Shown in pieces: positions 46,036 to 55,792 of a DNA stretch of 64,000 nt; positions within the stretch are counted from its first letter, which is position 1, and every line of letters starts with the position of its first letter. The notes below the pieces were generated by a model, which saw nothing but the letters and a program-made list of their open reading frames with translations, did not search any database and had not been told where the DNA came from. The translations under genes were made by a program, and so were the position numbers. Origin of the DNA: an uncultured Tropicimonas sp. (GTDB taxonomy: Bacteria; Pseudomonadota; Alphaproteobacteria; Rhodobacterales; Rhodobacteraceae); NCBI GenBank assembly GCA_947495685.1, contig CANLZY010000016.1:62001-126000 (forward strand), written 5' to 3'.

Positions 46036-46976
46036 CACCGCGCCCCCTGCAGGCCCATCAGGTCCATCACCTGCGGCAGCGTTTCGCGCCCGGCCGACAG
46101 TGGCAGGACAGGGATGCCATACTTGCGGGTCCAGTCGAGCGTTCGGGCGATACGACCGCCAACGACATCCTGGATCTTCTGACGGACTTCGGTGTCGCGC
46201 GAATCCAGCTCGACCTGCAGGGTTCCGTCCGAGGCAACGATGCTGAAATCATCCGGAACCACCAGCCCGGACGGATCCGAGATGGGAAACAGGATCACAT
46301 CGTTGTGCATCGACAATCTGCGAACGATGCGTTCCGTGCGGTCGTCCGCCTCGTCGAAATCGCTGAAGACGAGGATCATCATTCCGGTTGTGGCGATGCG
46401 CGCGGCGGCCTCCAGCGGCGCGTTCAGCGACATCGATTGTGGCACCTCTCGGGTGGCATGCAGGGCGCAATTGGCCTCGGCGATAGAGGACAGCAGGCGG
46501 TTCAGTGCGGCGTTGCTGGCCTTGGGCCGCAGTTCGGCCACGGTGTCGTCACCAAAGACGATGCCCCCCACCCGGTCGCCCTGCTTGCGGATGCTGAAGG
46601 CCGCGAGCGCGGCGGCCTCGGCGGCTGTCACCGATTTCATGTTGAGTTGGCTGCCGTAGAACATGCTCATCCGTTGGTCGACCAGCAGCAGCGCAGGGCG
46701 ATCCCGTTCTTCGGTGTAGACGCGCACATAGGGCTCGCCGGTGCGGGCGGTCACCTTCCAGTCGATGGTGCGCGGGTCGTCACCGATCTGATAGTTGCGC
46801 AATTCCTCGAAGTTCAGCCCCCGGCCCCGCAACCGCGAGGCATGCCGCCCGTTCAACGCCGAGCGCGCCGGCTGACGCGGCAGGAACGAGAGATGCCGCG
46901 CTGCCCCCGCCAACCGCCGCAGATGCGCCAGGTCGGTGTGGATGCGAGGGTCGCGCGAGGGAGTGAGCGCCGTCAT
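46035..46976 (-). CDS. DUF58 (vWA-like) protein
   Basis: A 313-residue soluble protein with the DUF58 signature GRGLNFEELRNYQIGDDPRT followed by IDWKVTARTGEPYVR and the vWA-like stretch ALLLVDQRMSMFYGSQ, where the metal-site aspartate and serines are partly replaced (DQRMSM). DUF58 proteins pair with MoxR ATPases. It begins ten bases after the moxR stop and overlaps DUF4381. It probably links the cytoplasmic ATPase to the membrane vWA proteins (inference from operon order). Confidence 0.92.
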   Translation of the reverse strand: MTALTPSRDPRIHTDLAHLRRLAGAARHLSFLPRQPARSALNGRHASRLRGRGLNFEELRNYQIGDDPRTIDWKVTARTGEPYVRVYTEERDRPALLLVDQRMSMFYGSQLNMKSVTAAEAAALAAFSIRKQGDRVGGIVFGDDTVAELRPKASNAALNRLLSSIAEANCALHATREVPQSMSLNAPLEAAARIATTGMMILVFSDFDEADDRTERIVRRLSMHNDVILFPISDPSGLVVPDDFSIVASDGTLQVELDSRDTEVRQKIQDVVGGRIARTLDWTRKYGIPVLPLSAGRETLPQVMDLMGLQGAR

Positions 46977-46986
46977 TGCGCCGGCC

Positions 46987-47964
<978 letters not shown>

Positions 47965-47984
47965 GTCCGCTCCCTGCCCGCCAC

Positions 47985-48965
47985 TCACTCGGTGGACTGA
48001 GGGTAGATCACCGCCCAGTCTTTCGCCATGTCTGCAAAGATCCAGCCGCGCTCCGGGCCTTCGTCCAGACCGCGGTTCAGCACGCCGATATGCCCCTCGC
48101 GGTCATAGGCCCATTCGCGCGCCGCGTCGGTGTGATGGACATACAGCCCAAGGCGCGCGCCGTCGCCGGCGGTGGACCATTCCAGCATCTCGAAATCGCC
48201 GTCAGAGTTGCCAGCCGCGAGGATCGGACGCTTGCCGATATGGTGCACGATCCCGACCGGCTTGCCGCCCTTGTCATCGTTGAAGAACAGATCGGAGCCC
48301 TTCATGATCGTCGGCACGCCGTCGATCACCTCGTAGGTCGAGGTCAGCGACGAGCCGATCACCTGTTCCGGCGGAATTCCATAGGCTTCCTCGGCAAAGA
48401 CCCGCATGAACTGGATGCCGCCGCCCGACACGATATAGGTGGCGAAACCTTCGTCGCGCAGGTAGCTCAGCAATTCGAGCATCGGTTGATAGACCATCTC
48501 GTCAAACGGTCGGCCCGTCGTGGGGTGGCGTGCGGTGTCCAGCCATGTGGCGACGTCGGCCTGGAACTGATCCAGCGACATGTCGGTATGGGCCACTTTC
48601 AGGATTTCCATCAAGCCGTCCTTGCCACTGGCCAGAATGGCCTCCATGTCGCCGGCCGCCGCGGCCTTGAGCCCGTCGGATGTCAGGATGGACGGGTCCG
48701 CCTCGGCCATCTTTGCAACCTGGGTTACGGCGTAGAACAACTGGAAATAGACCGGCTGTTCAGACCACAGCGTCCCGTCATTGTCGAACACCGCAATGCG
48801 ATCGGCGGGAGTCACATAGGCTTCGGAGGCCGGGTCGGTGACCCCCTCGACAAAGCTGACAATGGCCGTTTTCGTTTCGCCCGCATTCCAGGAGGGCAAC
48901 GGGTCGGCAATGGCCGTGGTTGCCATCAGCGCAAACGACAGGACGGGAAAAATGGGTCTGAACAT
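47985..48965 (-). CDS. Secreted HAD-type hydrolase
   Basis: A 326-residue protein with a signal peptide (MFRPIFPVLSFALMATTAIA, cleaved near ADP). The HAD motif I is IAVFDNDGTLW (nucleophile Asp61, acid/base Asp63), motif II is in YIVSGGGIQF, and motif IV is AAGNSDGDFEML. The N-terminal cap is helical. The start at 48963-48965 excludes 29 hydrophilic residues of the longer frame. It lies between the second sulfatase (174 bases upstream) and moxR (20 bases downstream). A periplasmic phosphatase is likely; the substrate is unknown. Confidence 0.86.
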   Translation of the reverse strand: MFRPIFPVLSFALMATTAIADPLPSWNAGETKTAIVSFVEGVTDPASEAYVTPADRIAVFDNDGTLWSEQPVYFQLFYAVTQVAKMAEADPSILTSDGLKAAAAGDMEAILASGKDGLMEILKVAHTDMSLDQFQADVATWLDTARHPTTGRPFDEMVYQPMLELLSYLRDEGFATYIVSGGGIQFMRVFAEEAYGIPPEQVIGSSLTSTYEVIDGVPTIMKGSDLFFNDDKGGKPVGIVHHIGKRPILAAGNSDGDFEMLEWSTAGDGARLGLYVHHTDAAREWAYDREGHIGVLNRGLDEGPERGWIFADMAKDWAVIYPQSTE

Positions 48966-49138
48966 CGGTAGAGCCTTCTGTTTGTCGCTGGGCGAGGTCG
49001 AATTCCGGGACGGAACAGGCAGGACGCCCTGCACATCCTTGTCTTCAGACATCCACCCAACCGTGGGCCAAATGCCCAGATATGTTGGTCCTCATGGGCG
49101 AGCCACCGGTTTCGACGGCCCGCCCATGACGTGATCGA

Positions 49139-50695
49139 TCACTGGTTTCCGGGAGACCCGGCCGTTACGGCTTCCATCACGCGGTCTAGGTTGAAGCTGC
49201 CGGGCTTCTGGCGCGGCGGGAACTCCTTGAAGCTCTGAAGCCAGGCCCCGACATAGGCGCTCGCCGGGGCAATGATGAACATGTGCTCCACCCACCAGCG
49301 CTGATAGCCCATCGCATCTTCGCCTTCGGCACGCTCGAACGGATCCATCCGCAAGTTGGTGACCGACGGGGCACGCAACTGTTCGAACGGCGCCGACCAG
49401 ACCTTGTAGCCCTCGGCGTTCTGGCGCAGGAACGTGATCTTCCAGTCGTTGTAACGCAGCGCCGCAACCGAGCCGTCATCCGTCCAGTAGATGAAGTCCT
49501 TGCGCGGCCATTCGCCTTCGCCCTTGAGCGCCGGCGTCAGGTCATAACCGTCCAGGTGCACCTTGTACTCGCGACCGATCGCCTGAACACCACCCGCCAT
49601 CAACTGTTCCTTGATTTCGGGGGATCCCGCTGCGGCCAGGATCGTCGGCAGCATGTCCTCGTGTGCGCCGAAATCGTTGACGATCGTTCCCGGTTCGATG
49701 GTGCCGGGCCAGCGGATCATCGTCGGCACGCGATAACCGCCCTCCCACTGGGTGTTCTTCTCACCCTTGAACATCGTCGTGCCGCCATCGGGCCAGGTAA
49801 AGGTCTCCGCACCGTTGTCGGTGGAATACATCACGATGGTGTTGTCGGCGATGCCAAGCTCGTCGACCTTGTCGAGCAACTGGCCCACGTGGCCGTCATG
49901 CTCGACCATGCCGTCGGCATAGACACCGTAGCCGGTGACGCCCTGCGATTTTTCCTTCAGGTGGGTAAAAATGTGCATCCGGGTGGAGTTCCACCACAGG
50001 AAGAACGGCTTGTCCTGCTCCACGGCGCGGACCATGAAATCGAGCGCGGCGGCGGTGACTTCCTCGTCGACCGTCTCCATCCGCTTCTTGGTCAGCGGGC
50101 CGGTATCTTCGATGCTGCCATCGGCAGAGGATTTGATGACCCCACGTGGGCCGAATTTCTCGCGGAATTCCGCGTTCTGCGGATAGTCCGGGTTCTCCGG
50201 CTCTTCCTCTGCGTTCAGGTGATAGAGGTTGCCGAAGAACTCGTCGAAACCGTTGTTGGTCGGCAGCATCTCGTCCAGGTCGCCAAGGTGGTTCTTGCCG
50301 AACTGGCCGGTCATGTAACCAAGCGGCTTGAGCAGGCCGGCGATGGTCGGATCCTCAATCATCATGCCCTCGGGGGCGCCCGGCAGGCCAACCTTGGTCA
50401 AACCGGTCCGCATCGGAGATTGCCCGGTGACAAAGGCAGCGCGGCCCGCGGTACAGCTCTGTTGCCCATACCAGTCGGTGAACAGCGCGCCTTCGGAGGC
50501 GATCCTGTCGATGTTGGGAGTGTAGTACCCCATCATGCCGCGGTTGTAGGCGCTGATGTTATACTGGCCGATATCATCGCCCCAGATAACGAGAACGTTT
50601 GGCTTGGCCATGTCCTGGGCAAAAGCGACGCCAGCGCCGGTCAGGCCGACCGCAAAGGCAAAGGCCACACCACCGAATTGTCGGTTGAAAATCAT
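49139..50695 (-). CDS. Secreted sulfatase (type I, Cys-type), second copy of a pair
   Basis: A 518-residue alkaline-phosphatase-fold sulfatase with a signal peptide ending GVAFAQ. Metal ligands lie in VIWGDDIGQ (Asp40, Asp41), the formylglycine motif is SCTAGR with Cys81, and GQFGKNHLGD and YSTDNGAET give further active-site residues. Cys81 must be converted to formylglycine, but no maturation enzyme is encoded in the window. About 60% of residues look shared with the upstream paralogue (same order of motifs, KKRMETVD, EFFGNLYHLNAEEEPE), so the pair arose by duplication. The natural sulfate ester is unknown. Confidence 0.93.
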   Translation of the reverse strand: MIFNRQFGGVAFAFAVGLTGAGVAFAQDMAKPNVLVIWGDDIGQYNISAYNRGMMGYYTPNIDRIASEGALFTDWYGQQSCTAGRAAFVTGQSPMRTGLTKVGLPGAPEGMMIEDPTIAGLLKPLGYMTGQFGKNHLGDLDEMLPTNNGFDEFFGNLYHLNAEEEPENPDYPQNAEFREKFGPRGVIKSSADGSIEDTGPLTKKRMETVDEEVTAAALDFMVRAVEQDKPFFLWWNSTRMHIFTHLKEKSQGVTGYGVYADGMVEHDGHVGQLLDKVDELGIADNTIVMYSTDNGAETFTWPDGGTTMFKGEKNTQWEGGYRVPTMIRWPGTIEPGTIVNDFGAHEDMLPTILAAAGSPEIKEQLMAGGVQAIGREYKVHLDGYDLTPALKGEGEWPRKDFIYWTDDGSVAALRYNDWKITFLRQNAEGYKVWSAPFEQLRAPSVTNLRMDPFERAEGEDAMGYQRWWVEHMFIIAPASAYVGAWLQSFKEFPPRQKPGSFNLDRVMEAVTAGSPGNQ

Positions 50696-50794
50696 CGAAA
50701 TATCCTCCTCGCGTAAATTCTGCGTGCAGCAGGTCTTGCGGTGATCAAACGTACCGCCGGTCATACATAATATAGCCCGGCAAGCGTGCAGGCC

Positions 50795-50839
50795 GTGGTG
50801 AAACAAAAAGGTCCTGCGCGGCGAAAACCGCGCAGGACC
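50795..50839 (-). terminator. Terminator between the two sulfatase genes
   Basis: GGTCCTGCGCGG (50810-50821) and CCGCGCAGGACC (50828-50839) form a perfect 12-bp stem with a 6-base loop. On the minus strand it is followed by TTTTTGTTT. It begins 15 bases after the stop of the first sulfatase gene and separates that transcript from the second sulfatase-HAD-moxR unit. Confidence 0.88.
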
Positions 50840-50853
50840 CTCAGTCAGCAGAA

Positions 50854-52422
50854 TTACTTTGAGCCGACCGAGTCCATGATCTTCGCCGAGGCGTCGCCGA
50901 TGGTGAAACTGCCCGGCTTCTGACGCGGCGGGAAATCCTCGAACGTGGCAAGGAACTGCCCCACGAAGTCGGCTGCCGGAAGCAGCAGGAAGACGTGATC
51001 CAGATACCAGTCCCAGTAGGTGTTGGACGTGATGTTGGAGCGCTCGTACGGATCGCGACGCAGGTTGAACAGCAGCGGAATGCGCAGTTCGGTCCACGGC
51101 TCGGCCCAGGCCCGCAGGGTCTGCGGATAGCGGTGCTCCAGGAAGATAACCTTCCAGTCGTCGTACCGCAGTGCCGTCAGGTCGCCATCATCAGAGAAAT
51201 AGAACACCTCCTTGCGCGGAGACACCTCTTCCTGGCCCGTCAGATAGGGCAGCGTGTTGTAACCATCCAGATGCACCTTGTAGTCGCGTCCACCGCCAAC
51301 TTCGGCAACGGTCACACCTTCCAGAAGCTGCTCCTTGATGTCATCCACACCAGCCATCGCCAGGAACGTCGGCAGCCAGTCCATGTGGTGCATGATCTCG
51401 TTGGAGATCGAGCCGGGCTCGATATTGCCGGGCCAGCGGACCATTGCCGGCACGCGCCAGCCACCTTCCCAGTTGGTGTTCTTTTCACCGCGGAACGGGG
51501 TCATCCCGGCATCGGGCCAGCTGTTCATGTGCGGGCCGTTGTCCGTGGAATAGAAGACAAAGGTGTTGTCTGCGATGTCCAGCTCGTCGAGCTTGTCGAG
51601 GAACATGCCGATGTGGCGATCATGTTCGACCATGCCGTCGGCATATTCGTCCTGACCGGAAATGCCACGCAGCTCGTCCTTGACGTGGGTGCGGAAGTGC
51701 ATCCGGGTGCCGGACCACCACGTGAACCAGGGCTTGCCCTCGGCAGTCTTGCGCTCGATGAAGTCCAGCGCAGCGGCGACTGTCTCGTCATCGACCGTTT
51801 CCATGCGCTTCTTGGTCAGCGGGCCGGTGTCTTCAATGGTACCGTCAGCCGAGGACTTGATCACACCGCGTGGGCCGAAACGCTCCCGAAACGCCGGGTC
51901 CTGGGGGTAATCTTCCAGCTCCGGCTCTTCTTCGGCGTTCAGGTGATAGAGGTTGCCAAAGAACTCGTCGAAACCGTGGTTGGTCGGCAGCATCTCGTCC
52001 CGGTCGCCCAGGTGGTTCTTGCCGAACTGACCGGTATCGTATCCCTGCCCCTTGAGCAGGCCGGCAATGGTCGGATCCTCGATCTGCATGCCTTCCTTGG
52101 CACCGGGCATCCCAACCTTGGACAGGCCGGTACGGAACACGGACTGACCCATGATGAAGGACGACCGGCCCGCGGTGCAGGACTGCTCCGCATAATAATC
52201 GGTAAAGATCATGCCTTCATTCGCGACACGGTCGATGTTCGGCGTGCGATAGCCCATCAGGCCCATGGTGTAGGCCGAGATATTGGACTGACCGATATCA
52301 TCACCCCAGATAACCAGAATGTTGGGCTTGTCGGTCTGTGCCAAGGCAAAGCTGGCGCCTAGCGTGAACGCGGCAGCAGTTGCGACACCCCCGAGCGCCC
52401 TCAATGGCAAGCTCAGAAACAT
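50854..52422 (-). CDS. Secreted sulfatase (type I, Cys-type), first copy of a pair
   Basis: A 522-residue sulfatase. The signal peptide ends at about ASFALAQ (residue 29), Asp41 and Asp42 lie in VIWGDDIGQ, and the formylglycine motif SCTAGR has Cys82. GQFGKNHLGD, the THVKDELRG metal/substrate loop and YSTDNGPH follow. The start at 52420-52422 has GGGAG upstream; the frame extends 27 residues further but those look non-coding. It is alone in its transcript because a strong terminator follows. The 536 bases upstream separate it from the divergent Crp/Fnr gene. Confidence 0.93.
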   Translation of the reverse strand: MFLSLPLRALGGVATAAAFTLGASFALAQTDKPNILVIWGDDIGQSNISAYTMGLMGYRTPNIDRVANEGMIFTDYYAEQSCTAGRSSFIMGQSVFRTGLSKVGMPGAKEGMQIEDPTIAGLLKGQGYDTGQFGKNHLGDRDEMLPTNHGFDEFFGNLYHLNAEEEPELEDYPQDPAFRERFGPRGVIKSSADGTIEDTGPLTKKRMETVDDETVAAALDFIERKTAEGKPWFTWWSGTRMHFRTHVKDELRGISGQDEYADGMVEHDRHIGMFLDKLDELDIADNTFVFYSTDNGPHMNSWPDAGMTPFRGEKNTNWEGGWRVPAMVRWPGNIEPGSISNEIMHHMDWLPTFLAMAGVDDIKEQLLEGVTVAEVGGGRDYKVHLDGYNTLPYLTGQEEVSPRKEVFYFSDDGDLTALRYDDWKVIFLEHRYPQTLRAWAEPWTELRIPLLFNLRRDPYERSNITSNTYWDWYLDHVFLLLPAADFVGQFLATFEDFPPRQKPGSFTIGDASAKIMDSVGSK

Positions 52423-52958
52423 ATTTTTCTCCCAGTTTACGAGGGCAAGATGTGCCCTCCTTTTTTGGTGAGCAAACGATAGGGCAAATGACCTCAAAAA
52501 CAATACAAATGGTGCGCTTGACTTTGTTTTAACAAGGACTTTTCCCAGCGGATCGAAGATTCACGCCCACCCCCGGACCAAGAGCTGCAAGGCCCTTCGG
52601 GCACCCCACCCTGGGCGTGGGGGGCACCGCGGTATGCACAAATCGGATTCGGCAAGAACTGGCCTATAAAATGCGCCCTGCCCGATTTCGTCACGCCGGG
52701 CGACTTCGGGGATGCCGGGTGGGCTGCCACCATCGTGCAATTGTCGGGCATTTGCACAATTCGGTGTCGAATACGGACGCGACGACTGGGGCGTCTGCAA
52801 TTCTGTGCGACAGCGATTCGCCCGCCCGATCCATGATCGAACGACAGAATTCGAATTTATCCAACGCCGACGATCAGTTTCGGCTTCATTGCATCTGGAC
52901 CATAGCAGAGATAGTCTTGCTGGATATGTTGTTGGTTTGTTGGTCACCTGGTTAGTCG
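52423..52958. other. Divergent control region between sulfatase and Crp/Fnr regulator
   Basis: No gene that I can support. The region is less GC-rich than its surroundings near both ends. It holds a 12-base palindrome TTGTT-TT-AACAA (52524-52535), about 100 bases upstream of the sulfatase start, and a CCCCAC/GTGGGG hairpin (52604-52622). Promoters for both divergent genes must be here; none is clear. Confidence 0.5.
52524..52535. promoter_or_regulatory. Short palindrome, possible Crp/Fnr-family site
   Basis: TTGTTTTAACAA is a perfect 5+5 inverted repeat with a 2-base centre in the control region between the sulfatase gene and the Crp/Fnr-type regulator. The half-site spacing is shorter than the usual N4 of FNR sites, so it may be a different operator or chance. 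Confidence 0.25.
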
Positions 52959-53666
52959 ATGAGTACAAAAAGCGATTCCCATTCTTTGGACGAATTTCAA
53001 ACGGCCTGTGAGTTCCTGTGTCGGAACGGGTGGTTGAACACGCTGTCGCGGCAAACCCAGGGCAAGATCCTTCAGACCGGTCGCCTTGCGCGCTTTGACG
53101 ACAACGAGGCGATCTGTCGGATGGGGGAATGCGCCGACGGGTTGGTCGGGCTGGTCACCGGTGGCGCAGAAATCCGGCTGATGGGCGACGATGGCGTTCT
53201 GACGGCGGTGCATCGCACCGAGCCCGGTTTCTGGTGTGGTGCCTCGGCGATCTTCTCGGACGATCCAAGCCTGGTGTCTGTCATAGCCACAAGGCCCACC
53301 GTTGCGCTTCACCTGCCGATAACACGATTGCGCGCGCTGGCGGACGCAGACCCTCAACTCCACCGGGATTTTCACGCCCTCAGCCACCGAAACCTTGCAA
53401 CCGCCTTGCGGCTGGTCGGCAACCTTTGCGTTGCAAGTTCCGAAAGACGCCTTGCCCTGCGACTGGCCCATTACGACGAGATCGCCCCCGAACCCGGGAA
53501 CTGGATCTTTGTCTCGCAAGGCGCGCTGGCCGATCTGATCGCGGTGTCGCTCCCGACGCTGCAGCGCGCGCTGCGTCGGTTCATCCGCGACGGGCTTGTC
53601 GAAGTTGGCTACGGAAAGCTGCGCATTCCGGATCGCGACGCCCTGCGGGCGCATTCGTCGAATTGA
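52959..53666 (+). CDS. Crp/Fnr-family transcriptional regulator
   Basis: A 235-residue regulator with an N-terminal cyclic-nucleotide-type beta barrel (ARFDDNEAICRMGECADGLV, PGFWCGASAIF) and a C-terminal winged helix (LADLIAVSLPTLQRALRRF). The FNR N-terminal cysteine cluster is absent, though six cysteines are scattered, so oxygen sensing through an Fe-S cluster is not indicated. No clear ribosome site precedes the ATG at 52959. It is divergent from the sulfatases and stands 72 bases upstream of the octaheme cytochrome gene, which it probably controls. The signal is unknown. Confidence 0.9.
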   Translation: MSTKSDSHSLDEFQTACEFLCRNGWLNTLSRQTQGKILQTGRLARFDDNEAICRMGECADGLVGLVTGGAEIRLMGDDGVLTAVHRTEPGFWCGASAIFSDDPSLVSVIATRPTVALHLPITRLRALADADPQLHRDFHALSHRNLATALRLVGNLCVASSERRLALRLAHYDEIAPEPGNWIFVSQGALADLIAVSLPTLQRALRRFIRDGLVEVGYGKLRIPDRDALRAHSSN

Positions 53667-53738
53667 GTCCGCGATCAGGCTGGCGATTTGCCCCGACGAC
53701 GCGCTAGTGTCGGGCAACACACCAACCTGGATGGTTTC

Positions 53739-55691
53739 ATGGCTTTCTCCTTTCGCGGACACTTCGCTGTCGCCACACTCGCGGCAGTCTGGGCGGGCAG
53801 CCTTTTTGCGCAAGACAGCGCCCTGCCCCCGGCCTATGTCGGCACAGACACCTGTATCGACTGCCACCAGGGCGAATACGACGACTGGACCGGGTCTCAT
53901 CATGACCTCGCCTGGACAGAGCCATCCCCCGAAACCATCCTCGGGGATTTTGATGACGCCACCTTCGATCATCGCGGCGTGACCAGCCGGTTTACCCGCG
54001 AAGGCGATCAGTACTTTATCGAAAGCGACGGCCCGGACGGTGCAATGACCCGCTGGCCGGTGGCCGGTGTGATCGGCATTGAGCCGTTGCAGCAGTACTT
54101 CGTCGAGACCGAACCCGGCCGCCAGCAGAGTTTTGATATCCCGTGGGATACGGTAAAGAACGAATGGTTCCACATGTATCCCGACCAGCATCTGCCGGCG
54201 AGCGATGCCTTCCACTGGACCGGTCCCTACAAGACCTGGAACAACCGCTGCGCCGAATGCCATGCCACGGACTACCAACGCAACTATGACCCGACGACGC
54301 GAAGCTATTCCAGCACCATGTCCGAGATCGGCGTCGGCTGCGAGGCCTGCCATGGCCCCGGCGAAGCGCACTTGGCCTGGGCCGAGGACGAGACGCGCCC
54401 CGAGACCTGGCCCTGGACAGATCTGACCGACACCGGCTTTACCATCGACTACCGCCCCGGCGACACCGAAACGGAAATCCAGCAATGCGCCGCATGTCAT
54501 TCCCGGCGCGGACCGCTGCTGGAAGGCTCGCCGCTTCCCGGCACCCCGTTTCACGACGCCTATCGCCTGTCGACGCTGCGGGACCCGCTGTACCACCCGG
54601 ATGGGCAGATCCTCGACGAGGTCTATGTCTACGGGTCGTTTCTGCAATCAAAGATGTATGACAAGGGCGTCACCTGCTCCAACTGTCACGACGTGCACAC
54701 CGCCGGGCATATCGCCGAGGGCAACGGGATCTGCACCACCTGCCATTCGCCCGCCGAAAACCCCGAGTTCCCGACCTTGCGGCTGGCGGAGTACGACACG
54801 CCCGACCATCACTTCCACGAGGACGGGACGGACGGCGCGCAATGTGTCTCGTGCCACATGATCGAACGAGTCTACATGGGGGTCGATGGACGGCACGACC
54901 ATTCCTTCCGGGTGCCGCGCCCGGATCTGACGATCGCCACCGGCGCGCCCAACGCCTGTACCGACTGCCACGCCAGCGAGGGTCCCTACTGGGCCGATGA
55001 CGCCCTGAAGGAGCGGTTCCCGGACTCGGCCTATCGCGGCGATCACTTCGCGCTGGCATTCCATGCCGCCCGGACCGGGGCGGACAACCAGGCCGCAAAC
55101 CTGGTGGAGATCTCCCTGAGCGATACCCTGCCCGGAATCGTCCGTGCGACGGCGCTGGAGATGCTGACGCCCATGGCAGACCCCGACATCGCCGCCGCGA
55201 CAGCCCCGATGCTCACCGACCCTGATCCTCAGGTCCGGGCGCTTGCGGTCGGGTTGCAACGGGCCGCCCCGCCAACAGAGTTCATCGAACGGGTGTTGCC
55301 GTTGCTGGAGGACGTGTCCCGCTCTGTCCGGATCGCAGCTGCGCGCGAGATGCTCGGCGCTCCGATTGCGCGTATGCCAGAGCGTTACAACGTGATGTTG
55401 CAGCGGGCGATGGGGGAATGGCAGCAGACCCTCGCCAGCCAGACCGACTTCCCCGAGACGCAACTGGTGATGGGCGGCATTGCCCTGACCACGCGCAATC
55501 TGGACGGGGCGATGTCCGCCTTCCGCGAAGCGGTCCGCATCGATCCGCAATTGATCAATGCCTGGTCGATGATCGTTCGCCTCGAAGCGGCCACGGGCGA
55601 TGAAACAGCGGCACGTGCGTCGCTGGCCGAAGCGCTGGCAGCCAACCCGGACAACCCGGACCTCACCGCGCTCGAGCAGCAATTGCCCTGA
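53739..55691 (+). CDS. Octaheme c-type cytochrome with HEAT and TPR repeats
   Basis: A 650-residue periplasmic protein with a signal peptide (ending SLFAQ). Eight CXXCH haem sites lie in the N-terminal two thirds: CIDCH (39), CAECH, CEACH, CAACH, CSNCH, CTTCH, CVSCH and CTDCH. The spacing and extra histidines (DHHFHEDG, HDHSF) recall the cytochrome c554/multihaem family with bis-His ligation. The C-terminus has HEAT-like units (LPGIVRATALEMLTPMAD, VRALAVGLQRA) and a TPR pair (MSAFREAVRIDPQLINAWS). It must be matured by the c-type cytochrome system. It follows the Crp/Fnr gene on the same strand. Electron partners are unknown. Confidence 0.9.
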   Translation: MAFSFRGHFAVATLAAVWAGSLFAQDSALPPAYVGTDTCIDCHQGEYDDWTGSHHDLAWTEPSPETILGDFDDATFDHRGVTSRFTREGDQYFIESDGPDGAMTRWPVAGVIGIEPLQQYFVETEPGRQQSFDIPWDTVKNEWFHMYPDQHLPASDAFHWTGPYKTWNNRCAECHATDYQRNYDPTTRSYSSTMSEIGVGCEACHGPGEAHLAWAEDETRPETWPWTDLTDTGFTIDYRPGDTETEIQQCAACHSRRGPLLEGSPLPGTPFHDAYRLSTLRDPLYHPDGQILDEVYVYGSFLQSKMYDKGVTCSNCHDVHTAGHIAEGNGICTTCHSPAENPEFPTLRLAEYDTPDHHFHEDGTDGAQCVSCHMIERVYMGVDGRHDHSFRVPRPDLTIATGAPNACTDCHASEGPYWADDALKERFPDSAYRGDHFALAFHAARTGADNQAANLVEISLSDTLPGIVRATALEMLTPMADPDIAAATAPMLTDPDPQVRALAVGLQRAAPPTEFIERVLPLLEDVSRSVRIAAAREMLGAPIARMPERYNVMLQRAMGEWQQTLASQTDFPETQLVMGGIALTTRNLDGAMSAFREAVRIDPQLINAWSMIVRLEAATGDETAARASLAEALAANPDNPDLTALEQQLP

Positions 55692-55724
55692 CCTGGCAGC
55701 CTGCGACCTGCCTCTTGAAACAAG

Positions 55725-55762
55725 AAACGCCCTGCCGATTGAATTCGGCAGGGCGTTTTATT
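55725..55762. terminator. Bidirectional terminator between the octaheme cytochrome and rne
   Basis: AAACGCCCTGCCGA (55725-55738) and TCGGCAGGGCGTTT (55745-55758) form a perfect 14-bp stem with loop TTGAAT. The plus side continues TATTC after the T-run, and the minus side TTTCTTGTTTC, so it serves both converging genes. Confidence 0.88.
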
Positions 55763-55792
55763 CGTGTAAGTGTCGAACCGTCCGGTGCGGCC

